A stretch of DNA of 64,000 nucleotides from contig NZ_BQUV01000007.1 of assembly GCF_022835695.1 (NCBI RefSeq), positions 62,001 to 126,000 of the forward strand. The letters run 5' to 3'. The notes under the pieces are model-generated. The model worked only from the letters and a program-made list of their open reading frames with translations, had not been told where the DNA came from and ran no database searches. A program made the translations under genes and the position numbers. The DNA comes from Bradyrhizobium sp. Ce-3 (lineage in GTDB: Bacteria > Pseudomonadota > Alphaproteobacteria > Rhizobiales > Xanthobacteraceae). This document shows positions 31,395 to 40,808 of this stretch, one piece after another. The first letter of the stretch is position 1, and every line of letters starts with the position of its first letter.

Positions 31395-31574
31395 ATGTCG
31401 CTCGGTCCCTACGCCTCCTTCATCGTGACGTCCTATGCCCTGGTCGCAGCCGTCGTGCTGCTGTTGATCGTGTGGATCGTCGCCGACTATCGCCGGCAGC
31501 AGGCGCGCCTCAAGGAGATCGAGGCCAGCGGCATTACGCGCCGCTCCGGCCGCAGCGCGGCGGATATCAGATGA
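31395..31574 (+). CDS. ccmD: Haem exporter subunit CcmD (CycX)
   Basis: 59 residues, small, with one membrane segment ([20 protein letters not shown]) and a basic tail ([16 protein letters not shown]). The YASFIVTSY start is typical of CcmD, which stabilises the CcmABC complex. It starts 4 bases after ccmC and overlaps ccmG by four bases. Confidence 0.9.
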   Translation: MSLGPYASFIVTSYALVAAVVLLLIVWIVADYRRQQARLKEIEASGITRRSGRSAADIR

Positions 31575-32164
31575 GCGAGCAGGCGACCAACAGCCCGCCG
31601 CAAGCGCGCCGCCTGCTGGTGCTGCTGCCGCTGGTGGTTTTCCTCGCCCTCGCCGGGCTGTTCCTGCTGCGGCTCTATGGCGGCGATCCGTCGAAAATCC
31701 CGTCAGCGCTGATCGGCCGGCCGGCGCCACAGACCGCCCTGCCCGCGCTCGACGGCCTGGTGAAGGACGGCACGCCCGTCCCCGGCCTCGATCCTGCGGC
31801 CTTCAAGGGCAAGGTCTCAATCGTCAACGTCTGGGCATCCTGGTGCGTGCCCTGCCATGACGAAGCGCCGCTGCTGACCGAACTCGGTAAGGACAAGCGC
31901 TTCCAGATCATCGGCATCAACTACAAGGACTCGCCCGAGAACGCGCGGCGCTTCCTCGGCCGCTACGGCAATCCGTTCGGCATCGTCGGCGTCGACGGCA
32001 ACGGCCGCGCCTCGATCGAATGGGGCGTCTACGGCGTGCCCGAGACCTTCCTGGTCGGGCGCGAGGGCACGATCGTCTACAAGCTGGTCGGCCCGGTGAC
32101 GCCCGAGAACGTCAACACCGTGCTGAAGGCCGAGATCGAGAAGGCGCTGCGCGCGGGACAGTAA
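31571..32164 (+). CDS. ccmG: Thiol:disulfide interchange protein CcmG/DsbE (CycY)
   Basis: 197 residues. One N-terminal anchor ([19 protein letters not shown]) is followed by a periplasmic thioredoxin domain with the active site [13 protein letters not shown] and the CcmG hallmarks [11 protein letters not shown] and [11 protein letters not shown]. It keeps apocytochrome c cysteines reduced for haem ligation. It ends the operon; ccmE, ccmF and ccmH are not in the window, so maturation genes are split across loci. Confidence 0.95.
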   Translation: MSEQATNSPPQARRLLVLLPLVVFLALAGLFLLRLYGGDPSKIPSALIGRPAPQTALPALDGLVKDGTPVPGLDPAAFKGKVSIVNVWASWCVPCHDEAPLLTELGKDKRFQIIGINYKDSPENARRFLGRYGNPFGIVGVDGNGRASIEWGVYGVPETFLVGREGTIVYKLVGPVTPENVNTVLKAEIEKALRAGQ

Positions 32165-32340
32165 ACCGCATCGGCGTGCCGTGACTCGCGAACCTGAATC
32201 GCGCATGAATGACGCGAGAAAACACCTGCGGCATAATACTTCGACAGGTTTATCTCAGGTTCATTTCGCGGCCACGGCAACGCCATGAACCCAACCCCAA
32301 CTGAGCAGCGTTGACATCAACGTTCCTCTGGAGGGGACAT

Positions 32341-32715
32341 ATGCGCAAGACCACGCTCGCTTCACTTCTCGCCACCACGCTCGCACTCGGCATGATCACG
32401 GCGTCGCCGTCGATGGCCCAGACTCCGCAGCCGGCTGCACCCGCTGCGAAGTCCGAGAGCAAGATGGCTCCCGCCCCGAAGGCCGTCACACCTGAGTTGA
32501 AGACGACGGGAATGGCGAAGGACGACCTGCTCGACATCAACAGCGCCAGCACCGACCAGCTCGACGCGCTGCCGGGTGTCGGCAAGGCCTATTCGGCCGC
32601 GATCATCAAGGGCCGCCCCTACAAGGGCAAGGATGAACTGGTACAGAAGAACATCCTGCCGCAGGCGACCTACGACAAGATCAAGGACAAGATCGTCGCC
32701 AAGCAGAAGAGCTAG
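32341..32715 (+). CDS. Secreted helix-hairpin-helix protein (ComEA-like)
   Basis: 124 residues from ATG 32341 after GGAGGGG. Signal peptide about 1-26 ([22 protein letters not shown]), then a Pro/Ala linker, then a helix-hairpin-helix domain (about 61-120) with [20 protein letters not shown] and AIIKGRPY. ComEA proteins bind DNA in the periplasm for uptake, but short HhH secreted proteins are widespread in rhizobia with no shown competence role. Stands alone, convergent with septation protein A. Confidence 0.82.
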   Translation: MRKTTLASLLATTLALGMITASPSMAQTPQPAAPAAKSESKMAPAPKAVTPELKTTGMAKDDLLDINSASTDQLDALPGVGKAYSAAIIKGRPYKGKDELVQKNILPQATYDKIKDKIVAKQKS

Positions 32716-32743
32716 GCTCTGAAGACTTGATCTCTGAAGCCTC

Positions 32744-32778
32744 GAACGCAGCGCGGCGCAATCGCCCGCGCTGCGTTC
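32744..32778. terminator. Bidirectional hairpin between convergent genes
   Basis: GAACGCAGCGCG (32744-32755) pairs perfectly with CGCGCTGCGTTC (32767-32778) around an 11-base loop. No T run on either side, but the 12-bp GC-rich stem lies just after both stop codons. Confidence 0.65.
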
Positions 32779-32782
32779 CGAG

Positions 32783-33382
32783 CTACTTCCGCAGGTCGCC
32801 GGCTTCCGCTTCGCTGGTTTCCAGCGAGACCGGCTCCAGATGATAGCGCTTGGTCAGCGGCATCTGGGCGATGGCGAAGATCATGGTCAGCGGGGTGACC
32901 CCGAACACCTTGAAGTTCACCCAGAAATCGGTGGTCTGGGTGCGCCAGACGATCTCGTTGAGGATAGCCATACCGGCAAAGAACAGCGCCCAGCGCATGG
33001 TGAGGATGCGCCAACCCTGCGGCGTCAGGTTGAACATCTGGTCGAACATCACCGCGATGAAGGAGCGGCCGAACAACAGCCCGCCGCCGAGCACGGCCGC
33101 GAACAGGCCGTAGATGATGGTCGGCTTGACCTTGATGAAGGTCTCGTCGTGCAGCACCAGCGTCAGGGTGCCGAACACCAGCACGATCGCGCCGGTCACC
33201 AGCGCCATGATCGGCACGTGCCTGGTCACCACATAGGATGCGATCATGGCAGCTACGATCGCCACCATGAACGCAGCCGTGGCGACGAACAGATGGTACT
33301 TGGCATTGGCGACGAAGAACACGAGCAGCGGCCCGAGTTCGGTTGCGAGCTTGAACAGCGGATGCGGCTGGGTCTTGTCCAT
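32783..33382 (-). CDS. Inner membrane septation protein A (YciB/IspZ family)
   Basis: 199 residues from ATG 33382; the frame extends upstream through non-conserved residues. The core starts [20 protein letters not shown], the family hallmark. Five membrane segments follow, with [20 protein letters not shown] and [18 protein letters not shown] also conserved. The family affects septation and envelope integrity in enteric bacteria. It lies downstream of ftsY on the same strand, as in many Rhizobiales. Confidence 0.92.
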   Translation of the reverse strand: MDKTQPHPLFKLATELGPLLVFFVANAKYHLFVATAAFMVAIVAAMIASYVVTRHVPIMALVTGAIVLVFGTLTLVLHDETFIKVKPTIIYGLFAAVLGGGLLFGRSFIAVMFDQMFNLTPQGWRILTMRWALFFAGMAILNEIVWRTQTTDFWVNFKVFGVTPLTMIFAIAQMPLTKRYHLEPVSLETSEAEAGDLRK

Positions 33383-33466
33383 CAATTCAATCCATCGAAC
33401 TCTTATCTTGGCCATCCTTCCAGACGGCGCCTCGCGCCTCCTCGGGATGACGACCTTCGTATCCAA

Positions 33467-33512
33467 CCGTCATCCTGAGAAGCGCGCATTTGCGCGCGTC
33501 TCGAAGGATGAA
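33467..33512. repeat. Half copy of the CGTCATNCTGAG/CTCGAAGGATGA repeat
   Basis: Contains CCGTCATCCTGAGA, an internal palindrome GCGCGCATTTGCGCGC and CGTCTCGAAGGATGA, matching parts of the element at 5571-5675. It touches the ftsY stop codon. Confidence 0.65.
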
Positions 33513-34457
33513 TTACTCGATCCCGGCAATCGCCTTGGCAAAGTCCTTCGCGGTGAAGGGCGCGAGATCCTCGACGCCTTCGCCGACGCCGATGAAATGC
33601 ACCGGCAGCCGATGCTTCTCCGACAGCGCGACCAGGATGCCGCCGCGCGCGGTGCCGTCAAGCTTGGTCATCACCAGGCCGGTGACGCCTGCCGTACGAT
33701 GAAACGCCTCGACCTGCGACAGCGCATTTTGTCCCACCGTGGCGTCGAGCACGAGCAGCACCGCATGCGGCGCCGTCGCATCGACCTTCTTGATCACGCG
33801 CACGACTTTTTCGAGCTCGTTCATCAGCTCGGACTTGTTCTGCAGCCGGCCGGCGGTGTCGATCAACAGCACGTCTCGCGCCTGCTCCCTGGCCGCGGTC
33901 AGCGCGCTGAAGGCGAGGCTTGCCGAATCCGAGCCCTGCGCGCCCGCGATCACCGGCGACTTGGTGCGCTCGCCCCAGATCTTGAGCTGCTCGATGGCCG
34001 CGGCGCGGAAGGTGTCCCCGGCGGCCAGCATGACCTTGCGGCCTTCGGCGGAGAACTTCGCGGCCAGCTTGCCGATCGTCGTGGTCTTGCCGGAGCCGTT
34101 GACGCCGACAACCAGGATCACGAACGGCTTCAGCGTCGCATCGATCTCGAGCGGCTTCGCCACCGGCGCCAGCACCTTCTCGACCTCGGTCGCAACGACG
34201 TCCTTGACCTCGTCGGCCGAGATCGCCTTGTCATAGCGGCCCTTGCCGACCGCCTCCGCGATGCGGACCGCCACGTCGGTACCGAGGTCGGCGCGCAGCA
34301 GCACATCCTCGATATCGTCGAGCATGGCCGAATCGAGCTTGCGCTTGGTGACGAGGTCGGCGACCGCGGTCCCGATCGAACTCGAGGTCCGCTTCAGGCC
34401 GCCTTTCAGCCGCTGCCACCAGCTCTGTTTGGGAGTTCCCGCAGTGGTATCGTTCAT
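33513..34457 (-). CDS. ftsY: Signal recognition particle receptor FtsY
   Basis: 314 residues; the acidic A domain of E. coli is absent, usual for alphaproteobacteria. NG domain motifs: G1 [16 protein letters not shown] near 117, G2 [12 protein letters not shown]3 DTAGRLQ near 199, G4 TKLDG near 264, then [22 protein letters not shown]. It docks SRP-ribosome complexes at the membrane together with Ffh, encoded at 43160. Confidence 0.96.
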   Translation of the reverse strand: MNDTTAGTPKQSWWQRLKGGLKRTSSSIGTAVADLVTKRKLDSAMLDDIEDVLLRADLGTDVAVRIAEAVGKGRYDKAISADEVKDVVATEVEKVLAPVAKPLEIDATLKPFVILVVGVNGSGKTTTIGKLAAKFSAEGRKVMLAAGDTFRAAAIEQLKIWGERTKSPVIAGAQGSDSASLAFSALTAAREQARDVLLIDTAGRLQNKSELMNELEKVVRVIKKVDATAPHAVLLVLDATVGQNALSQVEAFHRTAGVTGLVMTKLDGTARGGILVALSEKHRLPVHFIGVGEGVEDLAPFTAKDFAKAIAGIE

Positions 34458-34506
34458 GGCGCGGCTGTGTTAGCCGTTTCGCCTCACAAACGAAAGTCTC
34501 GACGAA

Positions 34507-35208
34507 TTGATCGATGTTCCCCAATTGACCGCGGAAGAAATCCTGGGCCGGGTGCTCCACCGCGACGGGCTGATGCTGGTCATAGACAAGCCGGCCGGCC
34601 TGCCGGTGCATCGCGGCCCCAAGGGCGGGCCCAATCTGGAGGCCTCGTTCGACGCGCTGCGATTCGGCCTGCCGCGACCGCCGGTGCTGGCGCATCGGCT
34701 CGACAAGGACACCTCCGGCTGCCTCGTCCTGGGACGCCACCGCAAGGCAACCGCCTCGCTCGGGCTGCTGTTCAAGCACAGCAAGATCGCAAAGACCTAT
34801 TGGACCGTGGTCGAGGGCGGCCCCACGGAGGACGAAGGCACCATCGACATGCCGCTCGGCCGGCTCAACGCCGAGCGCGGCTGGTGGCAGAAGCCGGATC
34901 CGGACGGGCAGAAGGCGATCACCAACTGGAAGGTGCTGGGACGCGGCGACGGTCTCGCCTGGCTGGCGATGGAGCCGATCACCGGCCGCACCCATCAGCT
35001 GCGGGTGCATTCCTCGGCGATGGGCTGGCCGATCGTCGGCGACAACATCTATGGCAACGGCCCGCGCTTCGGCGAGCCGACCCTGCATCTGCATTCCCGC
35101 GCAATCGGCATCCCGATCTCCCGCAACAAGGACCCGGTGCATGTCGTAGCACCTGCGCCCGAGCACATGCAGGCGCGGCTCAAGGCCTGCGGCTGGAATG
35201 GCGAGTAA
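34507..35208 (+). CDS. RluA-family pseudouridine synthase
   Basis: 233 residues, apparently from a TTG at 34507; no earlier or later ATG suits the family start (VIDKPAGLPVH). The catalytic Asp66 lies in AHRLDKDTSGCLVLG. ITGRTHQLRVHSSAMGWPIVGD is the second hallmark. No S4 domain, so it belongs with the RluA/TruC-type single-domain enzymes modifying rRNA or tRNA uridines. The target cannot be told from sequence. Divergent from ftsY by 49 bases. Confidence 0.88.
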   Translation: MIDVPQLTAEEILGRVLHRDGLMLVIDKPAGLPVHRGPKGGPNLEASFDALRFGLPRPPVLAHRLDKDTSGCLVLGRHRKATASLGLLFKHSKIAKTYWTVVEGGPTEDEGTIDMPLGRLNAERGWWQKPDPDGQKAITNWKVLGRGDGLAWLAMEPITGRTHQLRVHSSAMGWPIVGDNIYGNGPRFGEPTLHLHSRAIGIPISRNKDPVHVVAPAPEHMQARLKACGWNGE

Positions 35209-35218
35209 CCTCCGTGAT

Positions 35219-35243
35219 TTTACGGACAATTATCCTTTACGGA
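35219..35243 (+). promoter_or_regulatory. Direct repeat TTTACGGA x2 upstream of the DUF2336 gene
   Basis: TTTACGGA at 35219-35226 and 35236-35243, 17 bases apart start to start, with ACAATTATC between. It lies 71 bases before the DUF2336 start, in AT-rich DNA between two genes on the same strand. Promoter or operator function is a guess. Confidence 0.3.
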
Positions 35244-35313
35244 ACATTCAGCCCGATCCGGTAGTCCTGCAGGCGGCTTAGAAAAGCGCGCCGCGACGGG
35301 CTCAGGACGAGCA

Positions 35314-36453
35314 ATGCTGAATGATGGGCAAGCAATTGTCGACGAGGTCGAGGCTGCGATACGCGCCGGCTCCGCCGAGAAATGCATCACCACGGCAAAG
35401 CGCGTCACCAGCCTTTTCCTCGCATCGGCCGGCAGCTTCAACAACGAGCAGGTCGAGCTGTTCGACAACGTGCTCGAGCGTCTGGTGAAGACCATCGAGC
35501 TGCGCGCGCTTGCCGACATCAGCGCCCGGATGGCGCTCAGCGACATCAGCGAGCAGCTCGCGCCGGTCGCCCAGGCGCCGCCCGCGATCATTCGCCGTCT
35601 CGCCGGCAATGACGAGATCAGGATCGCGCGGCCGATCCTGCAGGAATCCTCGCGGCTCAGCGCGGACGATTTGGTCGAGCTCGCGCAAACCAAAAGCGAG
35701 CAGCACCTGCTCGCCGTCGCCGGCCGCTGGTGGCTGAAGGAAGTCGTCACCGACGCGCTGCTGGCTCGCCGCTTTGCCAGCGTCAGTCACCGTCTGGTCA
35801 CCAATCCCGGCGCCAAGCTGTCGCCGGACGGCTTTGCCATCATCCTCGCGCAGGCCGAGCACGATCCGGTACTCGCGGTGCAGACCGGCATCCGCGCCGA
35901 TCTGCCCTCGGAGCTGCGCCTTCAGCTGCTGCGCGATGCAACTGATGAGGTTCGCGGCCGCTTGCTGGAACGCGCCCCGCCCTATCTGTTCGAGGAGATC
36001 AGGAGCGCGATTGCCGCGGTCGCCGCCGGCGTCGAGCGCGACATGTCGCAGGTGCGCGATTTCACCGCGGCGCGGCGCCTCGTCGCCAAGCTGAAAGACA
36101 GCGGCGAGCTCAACGAGGCCGCCCTGCTCGGCTTCGCCAGGCAGCGAAAATATGAAGAGACCATCGTTGCGCTGGCGGACCTTGCGCAGTCGAGCATCGA
36201 GGTGATCCGCTCCCTGATGCAGAGCCTGCGCAGCGAGGGCCTGCTGGTGCCGTGCCGCGCCGCGGGCCTGAGCTGGGAGACCACCGCCGCGGTGATGGAA
36301 TGCCGCTACACCACCGGCTCGATGGGACCGGTGGAGCTCGGCCAGGCGAAGAACCAGTTCACGAAATTGACCCGCGAAAACGCCGATCGCCTGCTGCGAT
36401 TCTGGCAGGTGCGCGCTGCGCAGCCGGCAAGGCCGGGCGGACGCACGCACTGA
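35314..36453 (+). CDS. DUF2336 family protein
   Basis: 379 residues, no signal peptide, mainly alpha-helical. The LAGNDEIRIARPILQESSRLSADDLVELA segment and the later repeats (ITKRFASVSHRL-like ARRFASVSHRLVTNPGAKLS, LLRDATDEVRGRLLERAPP) are HEAT-like and match DUF2336, abundant in alphaproteobacteria. Function unknown; some members occur near chemotaxis and regulatory genes. It is a single gene here. Confidence 0.85.
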   Translation: MLNDGQAIVDEVEAAIRAGSAEKCITTAKRVTSLFLASAGSFNNEQVELFDNVLERLVKTIELRALADISARMALSDISEQLAPVAQAPPAIIRRLAGNDEIRIARPILQESSRLSADDLVELAQTKSEQHLLAVAGRWWLKEVVTDALLARRFASVSHRLVTNPGAKLSPDGFAIILAQAEHDPVLAVQTGIRADLPSELRLQLLRDATDEVRGRLLERAPPYLFEEIRSAIAAVAAGVERDMSQVRDFTAARRLVAKLKDSGELNEAALLGFARQRKYEETIVALADLAQSSIEVIRSLMQSLRSEGLLVPCRAAGLSWETTAAVMECRYTTGSMGPVELGQAKNQFTKLTRENADRLLRFWQVRAAQPARPGGRTH

Positions 36454-36686
36454 GAGCGTCATGCGCGATGGCGCGACTGATCGCGATTTCAACCACCCGG
36501 CTCGGTGCCATCATCCGCGCATGCGGGTGATTTGACGCTTGCAAGCAGACAAGCAGAGGAAACGCCCCTCCACATCCTTTCGGGGTACGCATTTTTCTCT
36601 CGTGGCATTCCCCGGTGCGCCAACAATCTCGATGTCGTCCCTGCGAAGATGGAGACCCATAGCCACGAACGGTTGTTGATGGGCGA

Positions 36687-37652
36687 ATGAAGCGACGCAC
36701 CTTCATCGCAAGCTCAGTCGCACTGCTGGCCGCACCGGACATCGCGTGGGCGCAGGCCTATCCGGCACGACCGGTGCGCGTGATCGTTCCGTTCGGGCCA
36801 GGCGGGAACGCCGATGTTTTCGGCCGCATCATCGCGCAAGAATTATCGGAGCAGCTTGGAGAGCAGTTCTATGTCGAGAACGTGAGCGGCGCCGGCGGCA
36901 ACATTGGCGTTGGCCGAGCGGCCACGACGGCGCCCGACGGTTACACTGTCCTCGTCACTCCGCCCAATTTCACGATCAATCCCGCATTGCACGACAAGGT
37001 GCCCTATGACGCCCGCACATCCTTTGATGCGGTAACACTCGCCGTCAGCACGAGTGTCGCGCTCGCGTTAAATCCCTCGGTGCCGGCGCAGACGCTCAAG
37101 GAGCTGGCTGCCCTGATTAAAAGCAATCCCGGCAAATTCAACTACGCAACAGCCGGGGCGGGGTCGCCCGGACATATCGTAGGCGAGATGCTGCGCCAGT
37201 CGCTTGGCGTCGACCTCGTGCATATCCCCTACAACAGCGCTGCCTTGGCAATCGGCTCGACGGTAGCGGGCCATACGACGATGTGCCTTGCCGCACCAGC
37301 GCCAGTTGTGCCGCAGCTCGAGGACGGCAAGCTGCGCGCGTTGGCGGTGGCGTACAGGAGACGGCTGCAGGCGCTCGCCGACGTGCCAACGACGGCGGAA
37401 GCGGGCTATCCGGACATCGAGTTCGACAATTGGTTCGGAGTCTTTGTCCCGGCCGGCACGCATCGGGATATCATTGCGCTCCTCAACCGAGAAATCGTCA
37501 AGAGCATGTCGCATCCGGACGTGAAGGCGCGGTTGCTAACGCTCGGCTTCGAGCCGGTTGGGAGCACCCCGGCGGAGTTCGGCGAACAAGTCGCGATCGA
37601 ACTTGAAAAATGGGCCAGGGTGATCCAGGCAACCAACATCCGGACTGAGTGA
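36687..37652 (+). CDS. TctC/Bug-family periplasmic solute-binding protein
   Basis: 321 residues. The signal is MKRRTFIASSVALLAAPDIAWAQ, with a twin-Arg-like KRRTF start. YPARPVRVIVPFGPGGNADVFGRI, VENVSGAGGNIGVGRAATTAPDGYT and AGSPGHIVGEMLRQ are hallmarks of the tripartite tricarboxylate transporter binding protein family. No TctA or TctB membrane gene is in the window, so it is an orphan, as is common for Bug proteins. Codon choice is less GC3-biased than neighbours (TTATCG, GTTTTC, CGTTAAAT), hinting at later acquisition. Ligand unknown. Confidence 0.9.
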   Translation: MKRRTFIASSVALLAAPDIAWAQAYPARPVRVIVPFGPGGNADVFGRIIAQELSEQLGEQFYVENVSGAGGNIGVGRAATTAPDGYTVLVTPPNFTINPALHDKVPYDARTSFDAVTLAVSTSVALALNPSVPAQTLKELAALIKSNPGKFNYATAGAGSPGHIVGEMLRQSLGVDLVHIPYNSAALAIGSTVAGHTTMCLAAPAPVVPQLEDGKLRALAVAYRRRLQALADVPTTAEAGYPDIEFDNWFGVFVPAGTHRDIIALLNREIVKSMSHPDVKARLLTLGFEPVGSTPAEFGEQVAIELEKWARVIQATNIRTE

Positions 37653-37667
37653 GGGCGCAATCCGCGT

Positions 37668-37700
37668 CCGGCTCATGCTTTGCATGACCCGGAATGACGA
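37668..37700. repeat. Short palindromic element after the TctC-type gene
   Basis: CCGG-CATGC-TTT-GCATG-CCGG forms a small nested hairpin followed by AATGACGAG, like the right end of the element at 1389-1518. It lies between two convergent genes. Confidence 0.45.
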
Positions 37701-37726
37701 GAGGGGAACGGGCGGAGAGCGTCGTC

Positions 37727-39010
37727 TCAACGAACGTCGCCGACCGATGCGGCAAGACGCGCACCGCCATGGCCGGTCACGACGAGCCGCCGCACCATGC
37801 CCGGCTCATCGCCCTCGATCGCAACCGGCAGGAAATGCTCGGTGCGGCCTTGCCGCTCGCTTTCGATCAGCACCTCGCGCGTGGCGCCGACTTCCGCCGC
37901 GAGTCGCCGCAGCAGCGCAGCCTCACCCGCCGACCGCAATCGCTTCGCGCGCTCCCTGATCGTTGCGCCTGCGACCTGCGGCATCCGTGCGGCCGGCGTG
38001 CCGGGACGCGGCGAATAGGGGAATACATGCAGGAAGGTGAGGTCGCATGCCTCGATCAGGTCGAGCGAGCGCGAAAACATCTCGTCAGTCTCGGTCGGGA
38101 AACCTGCGATGATGTCGGCGCCGAACGCGATGTCCGGCCGCAGCCGGCGGACCTGCGCGCAGAAGTCGATCGCGTGCTGGCGTGAATGCCGGCGCTTCAT
38201 CCGCTTCAGGATCATGTCGTCGCCTGATTGCAGCGACAGATGCAGATGCGGCATCAAACGCGCGTCGTCGGCGATCACATCGAGCAAATCACGGTCGGCC
38301 TCGATCGAATCGATCGAGGAGATGCGCAGCCGCTTCAGCTCGGGCACGTGACGCAGGATCTGGCGGGTCAATTGTCCGAGCTTCGGCGCGCCGGGCAGGT
38401 CGGCGCCATAGCTCGTGAGATCGACGCCGGTCAGCACGATCTCGGCATGGCCGCGCTCGACCAGAGTACGGATCTGATCGACCACCGCGCCCATCGGCAC
38501 CGAGCGCGAATTGCCGCGGCCATAGGGGATGATGCAGAAGGTGCAGCGATGGTCGCAGCCATTCTGCACCTGCACGAACACCCGCGGCAGGCCGCGCGCG
38601 TAGCCGTCGAGCAGATGCGGCGCCATCTCCGTCACCGCCATGATGTCGGCGACTGCGACCTTCTCGCTTGCAGCGGTGCCGAACGGCGCATCGAAGGCTG
38701 CACGTGCCGCCTGCCAGGCGGCACCGCGCATCTTCTCGTCATTGCCGACGACGCGATCGACCTCGGCCATCTCAGCGAACATCTGGCTTTGCGTCTGCGC
38801 CGCGCAGCCGGTGACGACGATGCGTGCGGCCGGGCGCTCGCGCTTCAGCTTGCGGATCGACTGCCGGGCCTGCGCCACCGCCTCGTTGGTGACGGCGCAG
38901 CTGTTGATGACGACGGTATCGGTGAGCCCAGCCTGCTCGGCCTCGCGCCTGATCACCTCGGATTCGAAGGCGTTGAGGCGGCAGCCAAAGGTGACGACAT
39001 CGACGGCCAT
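37727..39010 (-). CDS. mtaB: tRNA t6A37 methylthiotransferase MtaB
   Basis: 427 residues from ATG 39010, preceded by GGAA; a TTG at 39022 is less likely. An N-terminal MTTase domain (VDVVTFGCRLNAFES, VINSCAVTNEAVAQAR, VVTGCAAQ) carries the auxiliary cluster cysteines. The radical SAM cysteines are in QNGCDHRCTFCIIPYGRGNSR near 150. A TRAM-like tail follows. It forms ms2t6A in tRNAs reading ANN codons. It lies 18 bases from dapF, so the two are probably one transcript. Confidence 0.94.
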   Translation of the reverse strand: MAVDVVTFGCRLNAFESEVIRREAEQAGLTDTVVINSCAVTNEAVAQARQSIRKLKRERPAARIVVTGCAAQTQSQMFAEMAEVDRVVGNDEKMRGAAWQAARAAFDAPFGTAASEKVAVADIMAVTEMAPHLLDGYARGLPRVFVQVQNGCDHRCTFCIIPYGRGNSRSVPMGAVVDQIRTLVERGHAEIVLTGVDLTSYGADLPGAPKLGQLTRQILRHVPELKRLRISSIDSIEADRDLLDVIADDARLMPHLHLSLQSGDDMILKRMKRRHSRQHAIDFCAQVRRLRPDIAFGADIIAGFPTETDEMFSRSLDLIEACDLTFLHVFPYSPRPGTPAARMPQVAGATIRERAKRLRSAGEAALLRRLAAEVGATREVLIESERQGRTEHFLPVAIEGDEPGMVRRLVVTGHGGARLAASVGDVR

Positions 39011-39028
39011 GACGGATTCCAAGCCTGA

Positions 39029-39913
39029 TCAGGCGACGCTGGCGAACAGCGCCGGATCGAAGCGGCCCTCATATTCGAAATCGGCGGTGCCGGTCATCAG
39101 CACATGATCGTCGCGCTCGCGCCACTCGATGCCGAGCTTGCCGCCGGGCAGCGTGATCTCGACGCTGCGGTTGGCGCGCTTCAGCCGCGCCGCCGCCACC
39201 GCCGTCGCGCAGGCCGCCGAGCCGCAGGCCCTGGTGAGGCCGGCGCCGCGCTCCCAGGTGCGGATCGTGATGTGGTCGCGATCGACGATATGGGCGAGCG
39301 TGATGTTGGCGCGCTCCGGGAAGATCGGATGGTTTTCCAGCAGCGGCCCAAACCGCTCGAGGTCGTAGGCATTGACGTCATCGACCCAGAAGATCGCATG
39401 CGGATTGCCCATCGAGACCACCGAGGGCGAATGCAGCACCGGATTGTCGATCGGGCCGACCTGCAACTCGATGTAGCGGGTGTCGCGAAATTCCTCAGCC
39501 AGCGGAATGTCCTGCCAGCCGAACTTCGGCGCGCCCATGTCGACCGTGTAGAGGTCGGGCGCCGGCCCCTGCCAGCAATTGAGCAGCCCGGCCCGGGTCT
39601 GGAACGTCGCCGTGGTCTGGCCGGTCTTCTCGAAGATCCGCCGCACCACGCAACGCATGCCGTTGCCGCAGGCGCCGGCCTCCGAGCCGTCATTATTGTA
39701 GATCGTGATGTACGCTTCGGTGCCGTCGAGCCGCGGCGGCTGCAGCACCATCAGCTGGTCATAGGGCGCCCCAGCCGGCGACGCCACCGCGCGCGCCTCT
39801 TCGGCCGAAACCTGTGCCCGACCTGGTGCCGCAGAATCGCGCAGGTCGACGACGACGATCTCGTTGCCGATGCCGTTCATCTTGGCGAATGCGTGATTGG
39901 CGAGCGCGCTCAT
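39029..39913 (-). CDS. dapF: Diaminopimelate epimerase
   Basis: 294 residues. It converts LL- to meso-diaminopimelate for peptidoglycan and lysine. Both catalytic cysteines are present: [16 protein letters not shown] near 80 and [14 protein letters not shown] near 231. The N-terminus [18 protein letters not shown] is typical. Precedes mtaB in the same direction; this pair is conserved in rhizobia. Confidence 0.96.
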   Translation of the reverse strand: MSALANHAFAKMNGIGNEIVVVDLRDSAAPGRAQVSAEEARAVASPAGAPYDQLMVLQPPRLDGTEAYITIYNNDGSEAGACGNGMRCVVRRIFEKTGQTTATFQTRAGLLNCWQGPAPDLYTVDMGAPKFGWQDIPLAEEFRDTRYIELQVGPIDNPVLHSPSVVSMGNPHAIFWVDDVNAYDLERFGPLLENHPIFPERANITLAHIVDRDHITIRTWERGAGLTRACGSAACATAVAAARLKRANRSVEITLPGGKLGIEWRERDDHVLMTGTADFEYEGRFDPALFASVA

Positions 39914-39979
39914 CGATTTTCCTAAATTCTGCCCGGTTATATGGCGAGTGGTGGCCCCTTAGCCAGTCTGAATAGCCCT

Positions 39980-39995
39980 ATGACACATCTGTCAT
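39980..39995. promoter_or_regulatory. Dyad ATGACA-N4-TGTCAT between divergent genes
   Basis: A perfect 6-bp inverted repeat with a CATC spacer, extended by flanking CCC and GGG. It is 67 bases before the dapF start and 98 before the GyrI-like gene at 40093. Operator-like; regulator unknown. Confidence 0.35.
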
Positions 39996-40092
39996 GGGAC
40001 GAATGCAGAACTCGCGTGTTAGGAATATCGCACCTCGCGGACCGCACACCGGGACAGAGCGGCCGTCTGGGGAAGGGGATGGAGAATAACAA

Positions 40093-40803
40093 ATGAACCG
40101 TATCAACACGCTCCGCGCCGCCCTGGTCGCGCTGCTCCCTTTGGCCGCGATCACACTGGCAGGCCCGGCACCTGCCCAGTCGCCATCCGCCTCGCCCGCT
40201 CCAGCGGCAAGCCCGAGCCCAATGCCCGCGCCGGCGCCATCGGCAACGCCGGTGCCCCCGCCGGCCGAGACCAAGTCGCCGGCCGACAGCCCGGCCGCGT
40301 CGCAGAGCCCGGCGCCGCCGCCGGCCGCCCCCGTGCAGACCGCCGACCCGTTCGGCGAGCCGTTCACGCTGGAGCCGAAAAAGGTCGTGATGCTGAAGGG
40401 CACGGCGAACTGGGATTCGGCGTTCGACGCGCTGATCGAGGCGTTCAAGCAGCTCACCGCCCTGCTCGACAAGGACGGCGTCAAGGCCGCGGGCAATCCG
40501 ATGATCGTCTACACCTCGACCGACGACACCGGCTTCACCTTCATCGCCGAGATCCCGGTCGATCAGGACCTGAAGAATCTCGGCAAGAGCATCAGCATGG
40601 GCAATTCGCCCGACGGCAAGGCGCTGAAGTTCGTCCATCGCGGGTCCTACGACAACATGGACAACACCTATGAGGCGATCACCAATCACCTCGACGACAA
40701 GAAGCTCGAAGCCAAGGACACCTTCATCGAGGAATACATCACCGATCCCTTGAAGACCGCCGAAGACAAGCTTGTGATCAACGTCTACGTACCCCTGAAG
40801 TGA
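40093..40803 (+). CDS. Secreted protein with Pro/Ala/Ser linker and GyrI-like domain
   Basis: 236 residues. Signal peptide about 1-29 (LRAALVALLPLAAITLAG to APAQ). A low-complexity P/A/S stretch at about 30-83 is followed by a domain at about 93-236 (VVMLKGTANWDSAFDALIEA, GFTFIAEIPVDQDL, GKALKFVHRGSYDNMDNTYE) that looks like the GyrI/AraC effector-binding fold, unusual in a secreted protein. It overlaps or abuts the SIMPL gene, so both are likely coexpressed. Function unknown. Confidence 0.72.
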   Translation: MNRINTLRAALVALLPLAAITLAGPAPAQSPSASPAPAASPSPMPAPAPSATPVPPPAETKSPADSPAASQSPAPPPAAPVQTADPFGEPFTLEPKKVVMLKGTANWDSAFDALIEAFKQLTALLDKDGVKAAGNPMIVYTSTDDTGFTFIAEIPVDQDLKNLGKSISMGNSPDGKALKFVHRGSYDNMDNTYEAITNHLDDKKLEAKDTFIEEYITDPLKTAEDKLVINVYVPLK

Positions 40804-40808
40804 GCCAA

